Assembly (NCBI GenBank): GCA_004525155.1
Contig: SPDA01000005.1
Coordinates: forward strand, 1-16,825
Reading direction: 5' to 3'
Source of the DNA: Spirochaetales bacterium
GTDB taxonomy: Bacteria > Spirochaetota > Spirochaetia > SPDA01
Length of the DNA: 16,825 bases
Positions within the stretch are counted from its first letter, which is position 1. Each line of letters begins with the position of its first letter. Made by a program: the position numbers and the translations under genes. Shown here in pieces: positions 1-7,162 of this stretch. Below the pieces are notes generated by a model, which was not told the origin of the DNA, did not search any database, and worked only from the letters and a program-made list of their open reading frames with translations.

Positions 1-334
1 CAGCGGGGATCTCCTCCGGACTGCCGCCGTACAAATCCGCGCTGCTGTCTGCCAGCAGCACCGCCTCCTGCGACGGAAGCCCTTTGAGCCTTTCAAACCG
101 GGCCGCTGCTGCAAGGGCACCTTCCCTAAGCAGAAACCTGTCTGCGAAGGCGTCCTCGGCCCGCCTGGCCCATTTGCCGTCTGCAACATCCGCAAGATTC
201 CACTCGGGCCAATCGTTCACGCGGCGGGATTCCCTGTCCAGGACAGCGGGCCCGGAATTCATCCTGTCTAGGTTAACGATACTCACGGCGGCAAGGAGCA
301 GGATAAAAAGAAGGGAGTGCAGGTACTTTCCCAT
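1..334 (-). CDS. DHHW/AlgX-like exported protein, 3' end cut by the window edge
   Basis: Only the first 111 codons are inside the window. The protein begins MGKYLHSLLFILLLAAVSIV, a hydrophobic N-terminal anchor or signal peptide, and continues with a stretch (about residues 35-75) reading NDWPEWN and then RRAEDAFADRFLLRE. This resembles the N-terminus of DHHW and AlgJ/AlgX-type SGNH-like proteins, in which a 'P-x-x' segment is followed by 'E-x-x-F-x-D-x-F-x-x-R'. Members of these families work outside the membrane as partners of MBOAT acyltransferases and move acetyl groups onto exported polysaccharides. The ATG lies 6 bases after the stop of the MBOAT gene, on the same strand, which supports a joint unit. 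The catalytic part is beyond the edge, so the call rests on the N-terminal pattern and the neighbour. Confidence 0.6.
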   Translation of the reverse strand, partial: MGKYLHSLLFILLLAAVSIVNLDRMNSGPAVLDRESRRVNDWPEWNLADVADGKWARRAEDAFADRFLLREGALAAAARFERLKGLPSQEAVLLADSSADLYGGSPEEIPA

Positions 335-340
335 GGCTGC

Positions 341-1747
341 CTAAAACCTGAAATAGAGAAAGGGATTGTAGGATTTTCCCACGAGAAGTATCGTGGAAAC
401 CGTCATGAGGCCAATGGTTGCCAGAGGCCGCGCGGCGGCATGCCACAGCGCGGACAGGGCCGGCACTGCCGTAAGCCTCCGTTTCAGCGCCGGCCACAGA
501 GGCAGACAGGCGAGAATGCAGACCGGCAGGAAAAATGCCTGGCTCCGGAGGGACAGTTCCCAGGCCGTATCCGAAAGGGGCGCTCCCGCCAGCCCGAACA
601 TCCTTCCCAGGTGGGCCAGGCCAGCGGCAGCTTCGGTAAAATAGAAGAAGGTCCACCCTGTAAGGGTGATGACGATAAAATACAGCCTGCTTAGGGGTTT
701 CGGAAGCCTGAAGGGAACGCGTTTCTCCAGGGCGTGTTCCATCAGGATGAGGAGTCCGTAAAAAAGCCCCCAGATTACAAAATTCCAGCTTGCCCCGTGC
801 CAGAGACCGGTCAGAAACCAGACGATGAGGAGGTTGAGGACATATCTCTTCCGGTTGCCTCCCAGCGGGATGTATACGTAATCACGGAAAAAAGACCCCA
901 GGCTCATGTGCCACCTTCGCCAGAAATCGGTGGCGGACAGGGCCGTATAGGGATAATCGAAATTTTCCCTGTAATGGAAACCGAACATCCTCCCCAGACC
1001 GATGGCCATGTACGAATAGCCGGAAAATTCGAAGTAGATCTGGAACCCGAAGAAGAGAATACCCCACCAGGAGCCGGCCACGGACAAGGTTCCCGTGCTG
1101 CCTCCGAGAAAGGCTTTTACCACCTCGCCGCAGGCGTTTGCAAGAAGCACCTTTTTTGCCAGGCCGATACTGAAACGGCCGGCGCCGGAAGAAAAATCGG
1201 TCCAGGAAAACCGTCTCTCCCCGATTTCCCGGGCAATGTCTCTGTAGCGCACGATGGGACCGGCCACCAGTTGGTGGAACAGGCTCACGAACATGAGGAA
1301 TTTGGGGAGGGACCTCTGCACCGGTGTTTCGTCCCTGTACACGTCGATAACGTAGGATATGGTCTGGAAAGTATAAAAGGAGATTCCAATGGGCAGATGA
1401 AAGGCAGGTACGGGCAGTGCAAGCCCGGTAAGTGCATTGAAGCTCGCCGTCAACAGGCCGGAATACTTGAAAACTGCCAGAACCCCCAGGTTGAACACCA
1501 GGGAAAACGCCAGTCCCAGCTTGGCCGCGGGCCTGCCCCGGAACCGGGCGATGAAGAGACCGTTCAGATAATCCACCACGGAGGACGCTGCAAGGAGCAG
1601 GACCCAGACCGGTTCACCCCAGGCGTAAAAAACGAGGGAAAAGACAATCAGTACGCCGTTTTTCCACCGCAGGTCCGGCACCATATAGTAGGCGGCCAGG
1701 CAGAGCGGGAGAAAAGCGTAGAGGAAAATCAGGCTGGAAAAAACCAT
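341..1747 (-). CDS. MBOAT-family membrane O-acyltransferase (AlgI/DltB type)
   Basis: 468 residues with many hydrophobic segments, the usual size for AlgI-like proteins. The hallmark block is present: RRWHMSLGSFFRDYVYIPLG at about 277-296, followed by GLWHGASWNFVIWG with the expected catalytic histidine at 317. An early 'GISFYTFQTISYVIDVYR' segment (121-138) is also typical. Proteins of this family carry an acetyl group from a cytoplasmic donor across the membrane to a polymer or a partner protein; AlgI (alginate) and PatA-like proteins (peptidoglycan) are known examples. The acceptor here cannot be read from sequence. An in-frame TAA two codons upstream fixes the ATG at 1747 as the first possible start, although no Shine-Dalgarno sequence precedes it. 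A DHHW-like gene follows after 6 bases. Confidence 0.9.
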   Translation of the reverse strand: MVFSSLIFLYAFLPLCLAAYYMVPDLRWKNGVLIVFSLVFYAWGEPVWVLLLAASSVVDYLNGLFIARFRGRPAAKLGLAFSLVFNLGVLAVFKYSGLLTASFNALTGLALPVPAFHLPIGISFYTFQTISYVIDVYRDETPVQRSLPKFLMFVSLFHQLVAGPIVRYRDIAREIGERRFSWTDFSSGAGRFSIGLAKKVLLANACGEVVKAFLGGSTGTLSVAGSWWGILFFGFQIYFEFSGYSYMAIGLGRMFGFHYRENFDYPYTALSATDFWRRWHMSLGSFFRDYVYIPLGGNRKRYVLNLLIVWFLTGLWHGASWNFVIWGLFYGLLILMEHALEKRVPFRLPKPLSRLYFIVITLTGWTFFYFTEAAAGLAHLGRMFGLAGAPLSDTAWELSLRSQAFFLPVCILACLPLWPALKRRLTAVPALSALWHAAARPLATIGLMTVSTILLVGKSYNPFLYFRF

Positions 1748-1770
1748 GGTTTACGTGAATCCACATGGTG

Positions 1771-1798
1771 ATTATAACCTTCCGTGAATATTTTACAA
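1771..1798 (-). promoter_or_regulatory. Probable sigma-70 promoter of the MBOAT gene
   Basis: Read on the minus strand, TTGTAA is followed after 16 bases by a perfect TATAAT. Transcription would start near 1764, giving a leader of only about 17 bases before the MBOAT ATG at 1747. The leader has no clear Shine-Dalgarno sequence. The -35 element matches consensus at 4 of 6 bases, so the call depends mostly on the -10 box and its position in the divergent gap. Confidence 0.5.
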
Positions 1799-1866
1799 TA
1801 ACCCGGCCAACCTGTTTCAGTTTTCATGAGCCCAGGCCGAATATTAGCATAGGGCTGAACAGCAAC

Positions 1867-2712
1867 ATGCGAAAAATATCCGGATTATTACTACTTATAC
1901 TTGCACCTTTCGTTTTTTCAGCTGATCTCGTTCATATCGTGAAGAAAAACGAGACTCTTTTCGGCATAGCGAAGGAATATAACATCCCCCTGGAACTGCT
2001 CCTGACCTCAAACGATGTAAAGGACCCAAAGTCCTTAAAAATCGGGATGAATCTCCGTATTCCCGGGACCTGGACCGTGAAAAAGGGCGATACCCTCTAT
2101 AAAATAGCGAAAGACTGCGGCACGACAGTCAAGGTCCTGCAGGAGCTCAACAATCTAAAAGCCGAATCGATCCTAAAGCCCGGAGAAGTGCTGCTGCTCC
2201 CTCTTTCCACAGCCCCTCCCGCCGTAAAGGAACCTGTCACCGGGACATCGCAGATTGCGGCGGCAGAGTCTGACGACGGGGGAAAGGCCGGTACGGAACA
2301 AAGCGGGGAAACGGGCAGTTCCTCGGAAACAGCCGGCGCTGGCTCCGCGGATACCGCACCGGACGGCGTGTGGCCTCTTAAGGGGGAACGGATGATTCTC
2401 GAAGGAAAACTCGCCGGCGCCCAGATTGCGGGAAACCGCGGTGATTCGGTACTGGCGGTCAATTCCGGACAGGTTATCTGGGAAGGTCCCTACCGGGGAT
2501 TCGGCAGGGTTATCATTATAGAGGCCCTGAGCAAGTATATTTATGTGTACGGAGGGAATGAAACCTCCCTGGTTCAGGTGGGAGACAGGGTTACGCTGAA
2601 CATGGAAATAGCGAAGCTTGGTACGAATCCCCATGAGGGAAGGGCTATGCTTTTTTTCAGCGTGTTCAAGGACGGCAAACCTGTGGATCCGGAAAAGGCG
2701 CCCCGAATCTGA
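1867..2712 (+). CDS. Exported double-LysM protein with a degenerate LytM/M23 domain
   Basis: 281 residues. The start at 1867 was chosen because it opens directly onto a signal peptide (MRKISGLLLLILAPFVFSA), whereas an in-frame start at 1765 would add 34 residues with no signal character. Two LysM repeats follow at about 22-66 and 69-112 (the second has VKKGDTLYKIAKDCGTTVKV), then a low-complexity Ser/Gly/Glu/Ala linker (113-165), then an M23/LytM-like fold to the end. LysM binds peptidoglycan glycans. The metal ligands of M23 peptidases are missing: the HxGxD position reads LAGAQ (182-186) and the final HxH position reads MLF (251-253). It is therefore more likely an amidase activator or wall-binding protein of the EnvC/NlpD kind than an enzyme. 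The ribosome binding site is weak (AGGG at 1852-1855, about 11 bases upstream). Confidence 0.85.
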   Translation: MRKISGLLLLILAPFVFSADLVHIVKKNETLFGIAKEYNIPLELLLTSNDVKDPKSLKIGMNLRIPGTWTVKKGDTLYKIAKDCGTTVKVLQELNNLKAESILKPGEVLLLPLSTAPPAVKEPVTGTSQIAAAESDDGGKAGTEQSGETGSSSETAGAGSADTAPDGVWPLKGERMILEGKLAGAQIAGNRGDSVLAVNSGQVIWEGPYRGFGRVIIIEALSKYIYVYGGNETSLVQVGDRVTLNMEIAKLGTNPHEGRAMLFFSVFKDGKPVDPEKAPRI

Positions 2713-2734
2713 GGGTTCCGCCTATTCCTTTTTT
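2691..2734 (+). terminator. Intrinsic terminator overlapping the end of the LysM gene
   Basis: GGAAAAGGCG (2691-2700) pairs with CGCCTATTCC (2719-2728) at 9 of 10 positions, and six T residues follow directly (2729-2734). A CCC/GGG pair inside the 18-base loop could extend the structure. The stop codon of the LysM gene lies within the loop, so the hairpin is partly coding. The next gene downstream would then need its own promoter or readthrough. Confidence 0.6.
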
Positions 2735-2776
2735 CCGTAATACAAGGTATATTTTACAGGGAGGCATTAAGTCGTC

Positions 2777-2947
2777 ATGAAGGGCAAAATAAACATCTAC
2801 GATTTCAGCGGAAATATTATTTATACCATCCAGGGTTTGATAAATATAGTCCACGAAAACAATATTACTGTTATAACGTACCAGGAAGACAATAACAGGA
2901 CCAGAACGATTCAGACCAATATGCCCTATATTTACTGGCAGGACTGA
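2777..2947 (+). CDS. Small hypothetical protein, 56 residues
   Basis: A short open frame that starts MKGKINIYDFSGNIIYTIQG and ends YIYWQD. A strong Shine-Dalgarno stretch AGGGAGG (2758-2764) lies 12 bases upstream of the ATG, a somewhat long spacing. Composition is rich in Ile, Asn, Thr and Tyr, with alternating hydrophobic residues suggesting a small beta-sheet protein; there is no signal peptide or membrane segment. I do not recognise the family. It sits between a terminator and the phospholipase-C-like gene, in the same frame as the latter and separated from it by one TGA and 18 bases, so the two are probably cotranscribed. Its codons are more A/T-rich than those of its neighbours. Reality as a gene is supported by the ribosome binding site and by how well it fills the gap. 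Confidence 0.6.
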   Translation: MKGKINIYDFSGNIIYTIQGLINIVHENNITVITYQEDNNRTRTIQTNMPYIYWQD

Positions 2948-2965
2948 GCCCAGAACCTATCTGCC

Positions 2966-4000
2966 ATGCCTTCCCAGATACTGCATATTCTATTTGCCGA
3001 AGATATCATAAAACAGCTCCGGCCCGCCTGCGCGGGTGTTTCAGTGAAAAAAATCATCAACTTAGCAGCCCAGGGACCGGATATTTTTTATCATAACCAG
3101 CGGACCACGCCTACGGCTTTCCGGTTCGGGAGGCTTCTTCACCGGTCCAGATACGGCAGTGTTCTTGCCGCCCTTGTCCGGCATGCCCATGAACTCCGGG
3201 GACAGGCCTTCGAGGAGGCCGCCGGTTACATACTCGGTTTCGCGACCCACGCGGTCCTGGACAGGATAACACACCCCTACATTGTTGCATTTGCCGGCGG
3301 CTGTTACCAGTGCCATCCGTTTTTCGAACGAATTCTCGATGTCTGCATGATTAAGGAACTCCGTGACGCGGAAATAGGCAGAATCGATCTTCCTTCCTGG
3401 TTCCCGGCGGAGGGTCTGCCGGAATCCGTCAGGAACCTGCTGATCCGGGCCCTGAACGAGGTGTACGCTGGCGCCGGGCAGCCTCTCCTCCCGGAAGAAC
3501 TCGGCAATGCCGTATATGATGCCCTCAATTTTTACCGGTGGACCAATCCGGCGGTGGCCGAAACGGCCCGTGTTCTTGCCTTCAAACATGACAGGGATGA
3601 AAACGGCGGAAGAAGGCGTCTGGCCCTGTTTCATCCTCTTGAAGATCTGCCTGAACTGGATTATCTGAACAAGGAACACAAAACCTGGCACAGACCCTTT
3701 ATCCAGGGCGCCGTAAGCAGCGAATCTTTTATCGACTTGTACGGGAAAGCCCTCGATAAAGGAAGAATCGTTCTGGAAACAGTCTGTGCCTGTCTGGAGG
3801 GCAAAAAAGATGCCGAAGCTCTTGAAACGGTCCTCGGTAACGGCAATCTGAACGGAAAAATAGACATTCCTGTCGACGGCCCTGTGCTGAGCAGGAAGGA
3901 CACAGGCCTCGTGCACAGGGGACCGGAGGAGCACTTCCCGCTTTCCGGGATTCTGGACCGCATGTATGAACGCATGGCGGAAGTCCACCCGGAGCTATAG
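2966..4000 (+). CDS. Zinc-dependent phospholipase C-like protein
   Basis: 344 residues with the pattern of the Zn_dep_PLPC family. Potential zinc ligands appear in the expected order: His7 near the N-terminus, the QGPDIFYHN segment (Asp39, His43), GRLLHRS (His59), GFATHAVLDRITHP (His95, Asp99, His103) and CHPFFERILD (His117). In better known members these residues bind three zinc ions and cleave phospholipid head groups; in many bacterial genomes members of this fold have no tested substrate. No signal peptide is seen, which differs from secreted clostridial enzymes and suggests a cytoplasmic or unconventional role. The C-terminal two thirds do not resemble a known domain to me. The start has no good Shine-Dalgarno sequence and may depend on coupling to the small gene 18 bases upstream. 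The stop overlaps tail to tail with the pantothenate kinase stop. Confidence 0.75.
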   Translation: MPSQILHILFAEDIIKQLRPACAGVSVKKIINLAAQGPDIFYHNQRTTPTAFRFGRLLHRSRYGSVLAALVRHAHELRGQAFEEAAGYILGFATHAVLDRITHPYIVAFAGGCYQCHPFFERILDVCMIKELRDAEIGRIDLPSWFPAEGLPESVRNLLIRALNEVYAGAGQPLLPEELGNAVYDALNFYRWTNPAVAETARVLAFKHDRDENGGRRRLALFHPLEDLPELDYLNKEHKTWHRPFIQGAVSSESFIDLYGKALDKGRIVLETVCACLEGKKDAEALETVLGNGNLNGKIDIPVDGPVLSRKDTGLVHRGPEEHFPLSGILDRMYERMAEVHPEL

Positions 4001-4825
4001 AAGGTCCTTGTACACAAAGAGACCGTGAAGGGTGCTGTATTCCGCCTTATCCGGAATGACGAAAGGCTGATTCAGGTATTCGAAGGTACGGCTGATGTGC
4101 CGGCACAGGGCCTTGTTCAGGGTACCGCCGCCGGTGACTACCACGGTCAGTCCGCTTCCGCCGTCTTCACAGCCCGCTGCGCAGGTTTTACAGGCCAGGG
4201 ACCCGATAACGGCAAGCGTTTCCCCCACCATCCGGTGAAGTCCGGCAAGCAGATCCTCCCTTTTGGGCTGTATTTTAATGTCATTGATACGCCAGCTCTG
4301 GTATTTGCCGAAGTTGGATGCCGTCACGTCCCCCGGCAGCCCCAGGTTCCCGGGATTGGGATAGATGTCCGAAATAAGCAGGGTAACGGATTCCGGGTCT
4401 CCCAGCAGAGCTTCCCTTTCTATCTGGTCCAAATCGGTGATGCCGGTCATGAAATACGCGAGCCCTGCCAGGGATGCGGAACCGAGGCCGGTCCCCGATA
4501 CATGAACGACCTTTTTCAACCGCCGGTCAACGAGCAGGACAGGTGTCCCGGAGCCGATGTTGAGGACCACGCAGGTATCGAGACCGGAGAGATGGGCGCC
4601 GCCGAGGCCGGTAGCCATGAGTTCCGGGACTATTTCTATATGTTTTTCCGGAAACCAGTCAGTCATGCGGTGCGAACCCGCTCCGGTGACGAGCAGGGGA
4701 GGGGTGTTTTTTGTCATGTGTTTCGCAACCCATTCTTTTGTATAAGGCAGTGCGAACATTTCGAAGTAGCCTTCCCGCGGATCGCCGAATTTGATGAAAG
4801 TGCCTCCGGCATCGATTCCGAACAT
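3995..4825 (-). CDS. coaW: Type II pantothenate kinase
   Basis: 276 residues, close to the length of staphylococcal CoaW. It catalyses ATP-dependent phosphorylation of pantothenate, the first step of coenzyme A synthesis. Seen in the sequence: the N-terminal phosphate loop GIDAGGTFIKFG (3-14), a probable catalytic Glu68 in the segment VPELMATGLGG, the glycine loop NIGSGTP (89-95), GTGLGSASLAGLAYFMTG (111-128), the family segment ISDIY followed by LPGDVTASNFGK (163-174), and the distal VVVTGGGT loop. These are hallmarks of the actin-like type II (Fumble-related) family and not of type I (CoaA) or type III (CoaX). It starts 4 bases after the surE stop, with AAGGAT as ribosome binding site, so surE and this gene form an operon. 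Confidence 0.85.
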   Translation of the reverse strand: MFGIDAGGTFIKFGDPREGYFEMFALPYTKEWVAKHMTKNTPPLLVTGAGSHRMTDWFPEKHIEIVPELMATGLGGAHLSGLDTCVVLNIGSGTPVLLVDRRLKKVVHVSGTGLGSASLAGLAYFMTGITDLDQIEREALLGDPESVTLLISDIYPNPGNLGLPGDVTASNFGKYQSWRINDIKIQPKREDLLAGLHRMVGETLAVIGSLACKTCAAGCEDGGSGLTVVVTGGGTLNKALCRHISRTFEYLNQPFVIPDKAEYSTLHGLFVYKDLL

Positions 4826-4829
4826 ATGA

Positions 4830-5576
4830 TTATCCTTGTGTTTGAAATATTGCGCTGATTTCCGGACTCGTCCCGCTGGAAGCGGGATACGTATCCACTG
4901 CGGTAACCGAAATATGCCCCGCGTGTACGGCCGCTATGTCTGTATCCGGCGGAAACGCCGTATTTTTCAGTTCCCCGTTGAAAAAATGATACATTTCTTT
5001 CCCGGAAGTGGTAAATCCCGTAAGACTGGTTTTATATTCCAGGCGGGCCAGGGAGGTTATTGTAACTTTCAGCTCCGTGGCATCCGTGTTGGGCAGGTTC
5101 ACGTTAAAGAAAGTCCCTTCCTTCCATCCCTCCAGCAGGCTGTCAAAATACCTGTTCAAAAAACTGATGGCGGCCCCGAAATGGTAGGGACCGAGGAAAG
5201 AGGCTATGGAAATCGCCAGGCCCGGTTTTCCCATGATCGAAGCCTGCCTGGCCGCGGCCGCTGTTCCGGAGTAGAGCAGGTCCGAACCCAGGTTGGGACC
5301 CAGGTTGATGCCGGAAATGACGCAGTCCGGAACCTCCGGCAGGGCCCCGAGAAAGGCGGTGATAACGCAGTCCGCCGGATATCCTGAACAGGAAAATACG
5401 CGGTCGCCGAGTTTCCTTATCCTGATGGGATCGTTCAGGGAGAGCGCGTGGGATATGCCGCTTCTGTCCCTCACCGGGGCGGACATGTATACCCTGTGCT
5501 TCTTTTCCATCTCATTTCTGAGAATGGTAAGCCCCGGACTTTCTATGCCGTCGTCATTTGTCAGTAATATTATCAT
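4830..5576 (-). CDS. surE: 5'-nucleotidase SurE
   Basis: 248 residues covering the whole SurE fold. SurE removes the 5' phosphate from nucleoside monophosphates (and some 3' monophosphates and short polyphosphates) in a metal-dependent way in the cytoplasm. Metal ligands are visible at the usual places: Asp8-Asp9 in LLTNDDGIESPG, Ser39 in APVRDRSG, and Asn91 in SGINLGPNLGSD, followed by YSGTAAAAR (102-110). The start has a GGCAGG-like ribosome binding site directly upstream. It is the first gene of a two-gene minus-strand unit with the pantothenate kinase. It diverges from the transglutaminase-like gene across a gap of 128 bases. I see no strong promoter for it. Confidence 0.95.
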   Translation of the reverse strand: MIILLTNDDGIESPGLTILRNEMEKKHRVYMSAPVRDRSGISHALSLNDPIRIRKLGDRVFSCSGYPADCVITAFLGALPEVPDCVISGINLGPNLGSDLLYSGTAAAARQASIMGKPGLAISIASFLGPYHFGAAISFLNRYFDSLLEGWKEGTFFNVNLPNTDATELKVTITSLARLEYKTSLTGFTTSGKEMYHFFNGELKNTAFPPDTDIAAVHAGHISVTAVDTYPASSGTSPEISAIFQTQG

Positions 5577-5610
5577 AACCTGCCTGCTGCCCGGCTTACG
5601 CTATCAGTAT

Positions 5611-5636
5611 TGCGGAAAAAAAACAAGGTTTCCGCA
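5611..5636. repeat. Perfect 8-base inverted repeat in the divergent surE/transglutaminase gap
   Basis: TGCGGAAA (5611-5618) and TTTCCGCA (5629-5636) are exact inverted copies separated by 10 bases. A few more A-T and G-T pairs could extend the stem outward. Centre-to-centre spacing of the arms is 18 bases. It lies upstream of both divergent genes, so it is not placed as a terminator and could be an operator for a dimeric regulator. Chance is possible. Confidence 0.4.
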
Positions 5637-5690
5637 GTGTAGGATTCCGCGCCGGATTATGCTATATTTAGAGGGTCTATAAAAAGCTTG

Positions 5691-5696
5691 AGGAGG
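5691..5696 (+). promoter_or_regulatory. Ribosome binding site that decides the transglutaminase start
   Basis: A full AGGAGG stands 8 bases before the ATG at 5705. An in-frame GTG at 5699 is only 2 bases from this site and is too close to be used, so the protein should start MKRLAG. Confidence 0.75.
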
Positions 5697-5704
5697 ATGT
5701 GTGT

Positions 5705-7156
5705 ATGAAGCGGCTAGCGGGTGTGATCTTTCTGTTTCTGATGGCGGTTTCCGTCTTTGCCCAGGATTCCTTTTCGGACTGGAAAAAACAGCAGGAATCC
5801 GCTTTCAAGGCCTATGTCGAGAAACAGGACAAGGACTTCGCGGATTTCATGAAAAAGGAATGGGAACAGTTCCAGGCCTTCAAGGGCATATCCTTCGATA
5901 CGACGCCGAAACCGGTCATGGCGCCTGCGGCTCCGGTTACCAATGCCCAGGGTTCTGTCGGCGGAAAGGCCCTGGCCCAGAAGGAAGTGGATTTAAGTTC
6001 CCCGGCTCTAAAGACCGAGATAACAAAATCAGGTTACGAAAACCCCGCAGCCGGCACCCAGAATATCAAGGTCGATTTCCTAGGCCGCACGCTGTATGTC
6101 CCCTATTCCGCCAAGCTCGATATTCCCGCGGCGGCGCCCTATACCAACACCCAGTTCAGCAATTCCTGGACAGCCATGAGCGGGTGGGATTTCAAACCCT
6201 TCATAGCCGAACTGAAAAAGCTCAAGGACAGCCTGCAGCTGAATGACTGGGGCTACTTTCTGCTGGCCAACGCCGCCGGCGCAGGCATGTTTCCCGCGGA
6301 CGCGGGAAAAAGCGGCATATTCACCTGGTTTCTTCTTCTCAAGTCCGGATACGAGTGCCGGATATGTTATTTCCAGAAAAATGTATACCTTCTCATTCCC
6401 GCGGAAAACATGCTGTACAACACGTTATATATGTCCTTCACGCCGCAGGGGCCCTATTATTACCTCTTTCAGAACAATAAACCCGCCCAGAACGTGAGCA
6501 ATCTCTATACCTACAAAGATGATTATCCCGGGAAGAATTCCCTCATAAAGATGCGCATAGAAACAGCGCCGAAATTGACCGAGGAGAGAAACAACCGGAC
6601 GGTTTTTTTCATTTACAAGGGGATAAAATACAAGATCAGCCTTGAATCCAATGCGAGCTACGTCCTGCTCGGGAAAAACTATCCCCAGACCGAAATTCCC
6701 GTGTATTTTTCCTCACCGCCTTCGGCGGAAGCGCGGCATTCCCTTATAAACAGCCTGAAACTCATCGTCGAAGGGAAATCCGAAACCGAGGCGGCCAACA
6801 TGATTCTCCGGTTTGTACAGACGGCTTTCGAATATAAAACGGATGACGAACAGTTCGGCATAGAAAAGCCCCTGTTTATTGATGAAACACTGTTTTATCC
6901 CTTCGCCGACTGCGAAGACAGGTCCATTCTCTATTCCTTCCTTATCAGGGACATTCTCGGGCTCAAGGTAGTCGGTCTCGATTATCCCGGCCACATCGCC
7001 ACCGCCGTACGGTTCAACAGCACCGTCAAGGGCGACGCGATCGTGTACAAGGGCGAGCGCTACGTCATCTGCGATCCGACCTACATAAACGCGGACATCG
7101 GTATGGCAATGCCGGACCTCAAGTCGGTATCGCCGGGAATTATCGACGCGCAGTAA
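5705..7156 (+). CDS. Exported transglutaminase-like (Cys-His-Asp) protein
   Basis: 483 residues. A signal peptide MKRLAGVIFLFLMAVSVFAQ is followed by a charged, probably helical segment rich in Lys, Gln, Phe and Asp (21-60), a Pro/Ala linker, a central region (about 115-340) I cannot assign, and a C-terminal transglutaminase-like core. There ADCEDRSILYSFLIRD holds the likely nucleophile Cys403, YPGHIATAV holds His430, and ICDPTY holds Asp457. Such a triad is used for peptide-bond hydrolysis or acyl transfer, and family members often act on cell-wall or surface peptides; the substrate here is unknown. The central block with FLLLKSGYECRICYF also occurs, to my recollection, in exported transglutaminase-like proteins of Bacteroidetes. 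The metallophosphoesterase gene follows after 6 bases, implying cotranscription. No consensus promoter stands out upstream; TATATT at 5663-5668 lacks a good -35 box. Confidence 0.75.
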   Translation: MKRLAGVIFLFLMAVSVFAQDSFSDWKKQQESAFKAYVEKQDKDFADFMKKEWEQFQAFKGISFDTTPKPVMAPAAPVTNAQGSVGGKALAQKEVDLSSPALKTEITKSGYENPAAGTQNIKVDFLGRTLYVPYSAKLDIPAAAPYTNTQFSNSWTAMSGWDFKPFIAELKKLKDSLQLNDWGYFLLANAAGAGMFPADAGKSGIFTWFLLLKSGYECRICYFQKNVYLLIPAENMLYNTLYMSFTPQGPYYYLFQNNKPAQNVSNLYTYKDDYPGKNSLIKMRIETAPKLTEERNNRTVFFIYKGIKYKISLESNASYVLLGKNYPQTEIPVYFSSPPSAEARHSLINSLKLIVEGKSETEAANMILRFVQTAFEYKTDDEQFGIEKPLFIDETLFYPFADCEDRSILYSFLIRDILGLKVVGLDYPGHIATAVRFNSTVKGDAIVYKGERYVICDPTYINADIGMAMPDLKSVSPGIIDAQ

Positions 7157-7162
7157 GGCAGC

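Noticed and set aside
734..1771. 345-codon open frame on the plus strand opposite the MBOAT gene
   Set aside because: It lies fully antisense to a gene with clear catalytic motifs, and its composition (many Pro, Gly, Glu, His) is that of a shadow frame in GC-rich DNA.
1821..1850. TTTTCA and TTAGCA as a promoter for the LysM gene
   Set aside because: Spacing is 17 bases but both boxes are weak matches; not enough to call.
1765..1866. Upstream extension of the LysM protein to a start at 1765
   Set aside because: It would put 34 residues before an obvious signal peptide and overlap the promoter region of the divergent gene.
3062..3988. 308-codon open frame on the minus strand opposite the phospholipase-like gene
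   Set aside because: Antisense shadow; it has no recognisable domain or good ribosome binding site, while the plus strand has an ordered set of metal ligands.
4025..4858. 277-codon open frame on the plus strand opposite the pantothenate kinase gene
   Set aside because: Antisense shadow of a gene with firm family motifs.
5701..6246. 181-codon open frame overlapping the start of the transglutaminase-like gene in another frame
   Set aside because: The overlapped gene has a signal peptide and a full AGGAGG site; the alternative frame has low-complexity, shadow-like composition.
6290..6309. Strong hairpin TTTCCCGCG/CGCGGGAAA
   Set aside because: It lies inside the transglutaminase-like coding region, has almost no loop, and is not followed by a T run; probably a coding coincidence.
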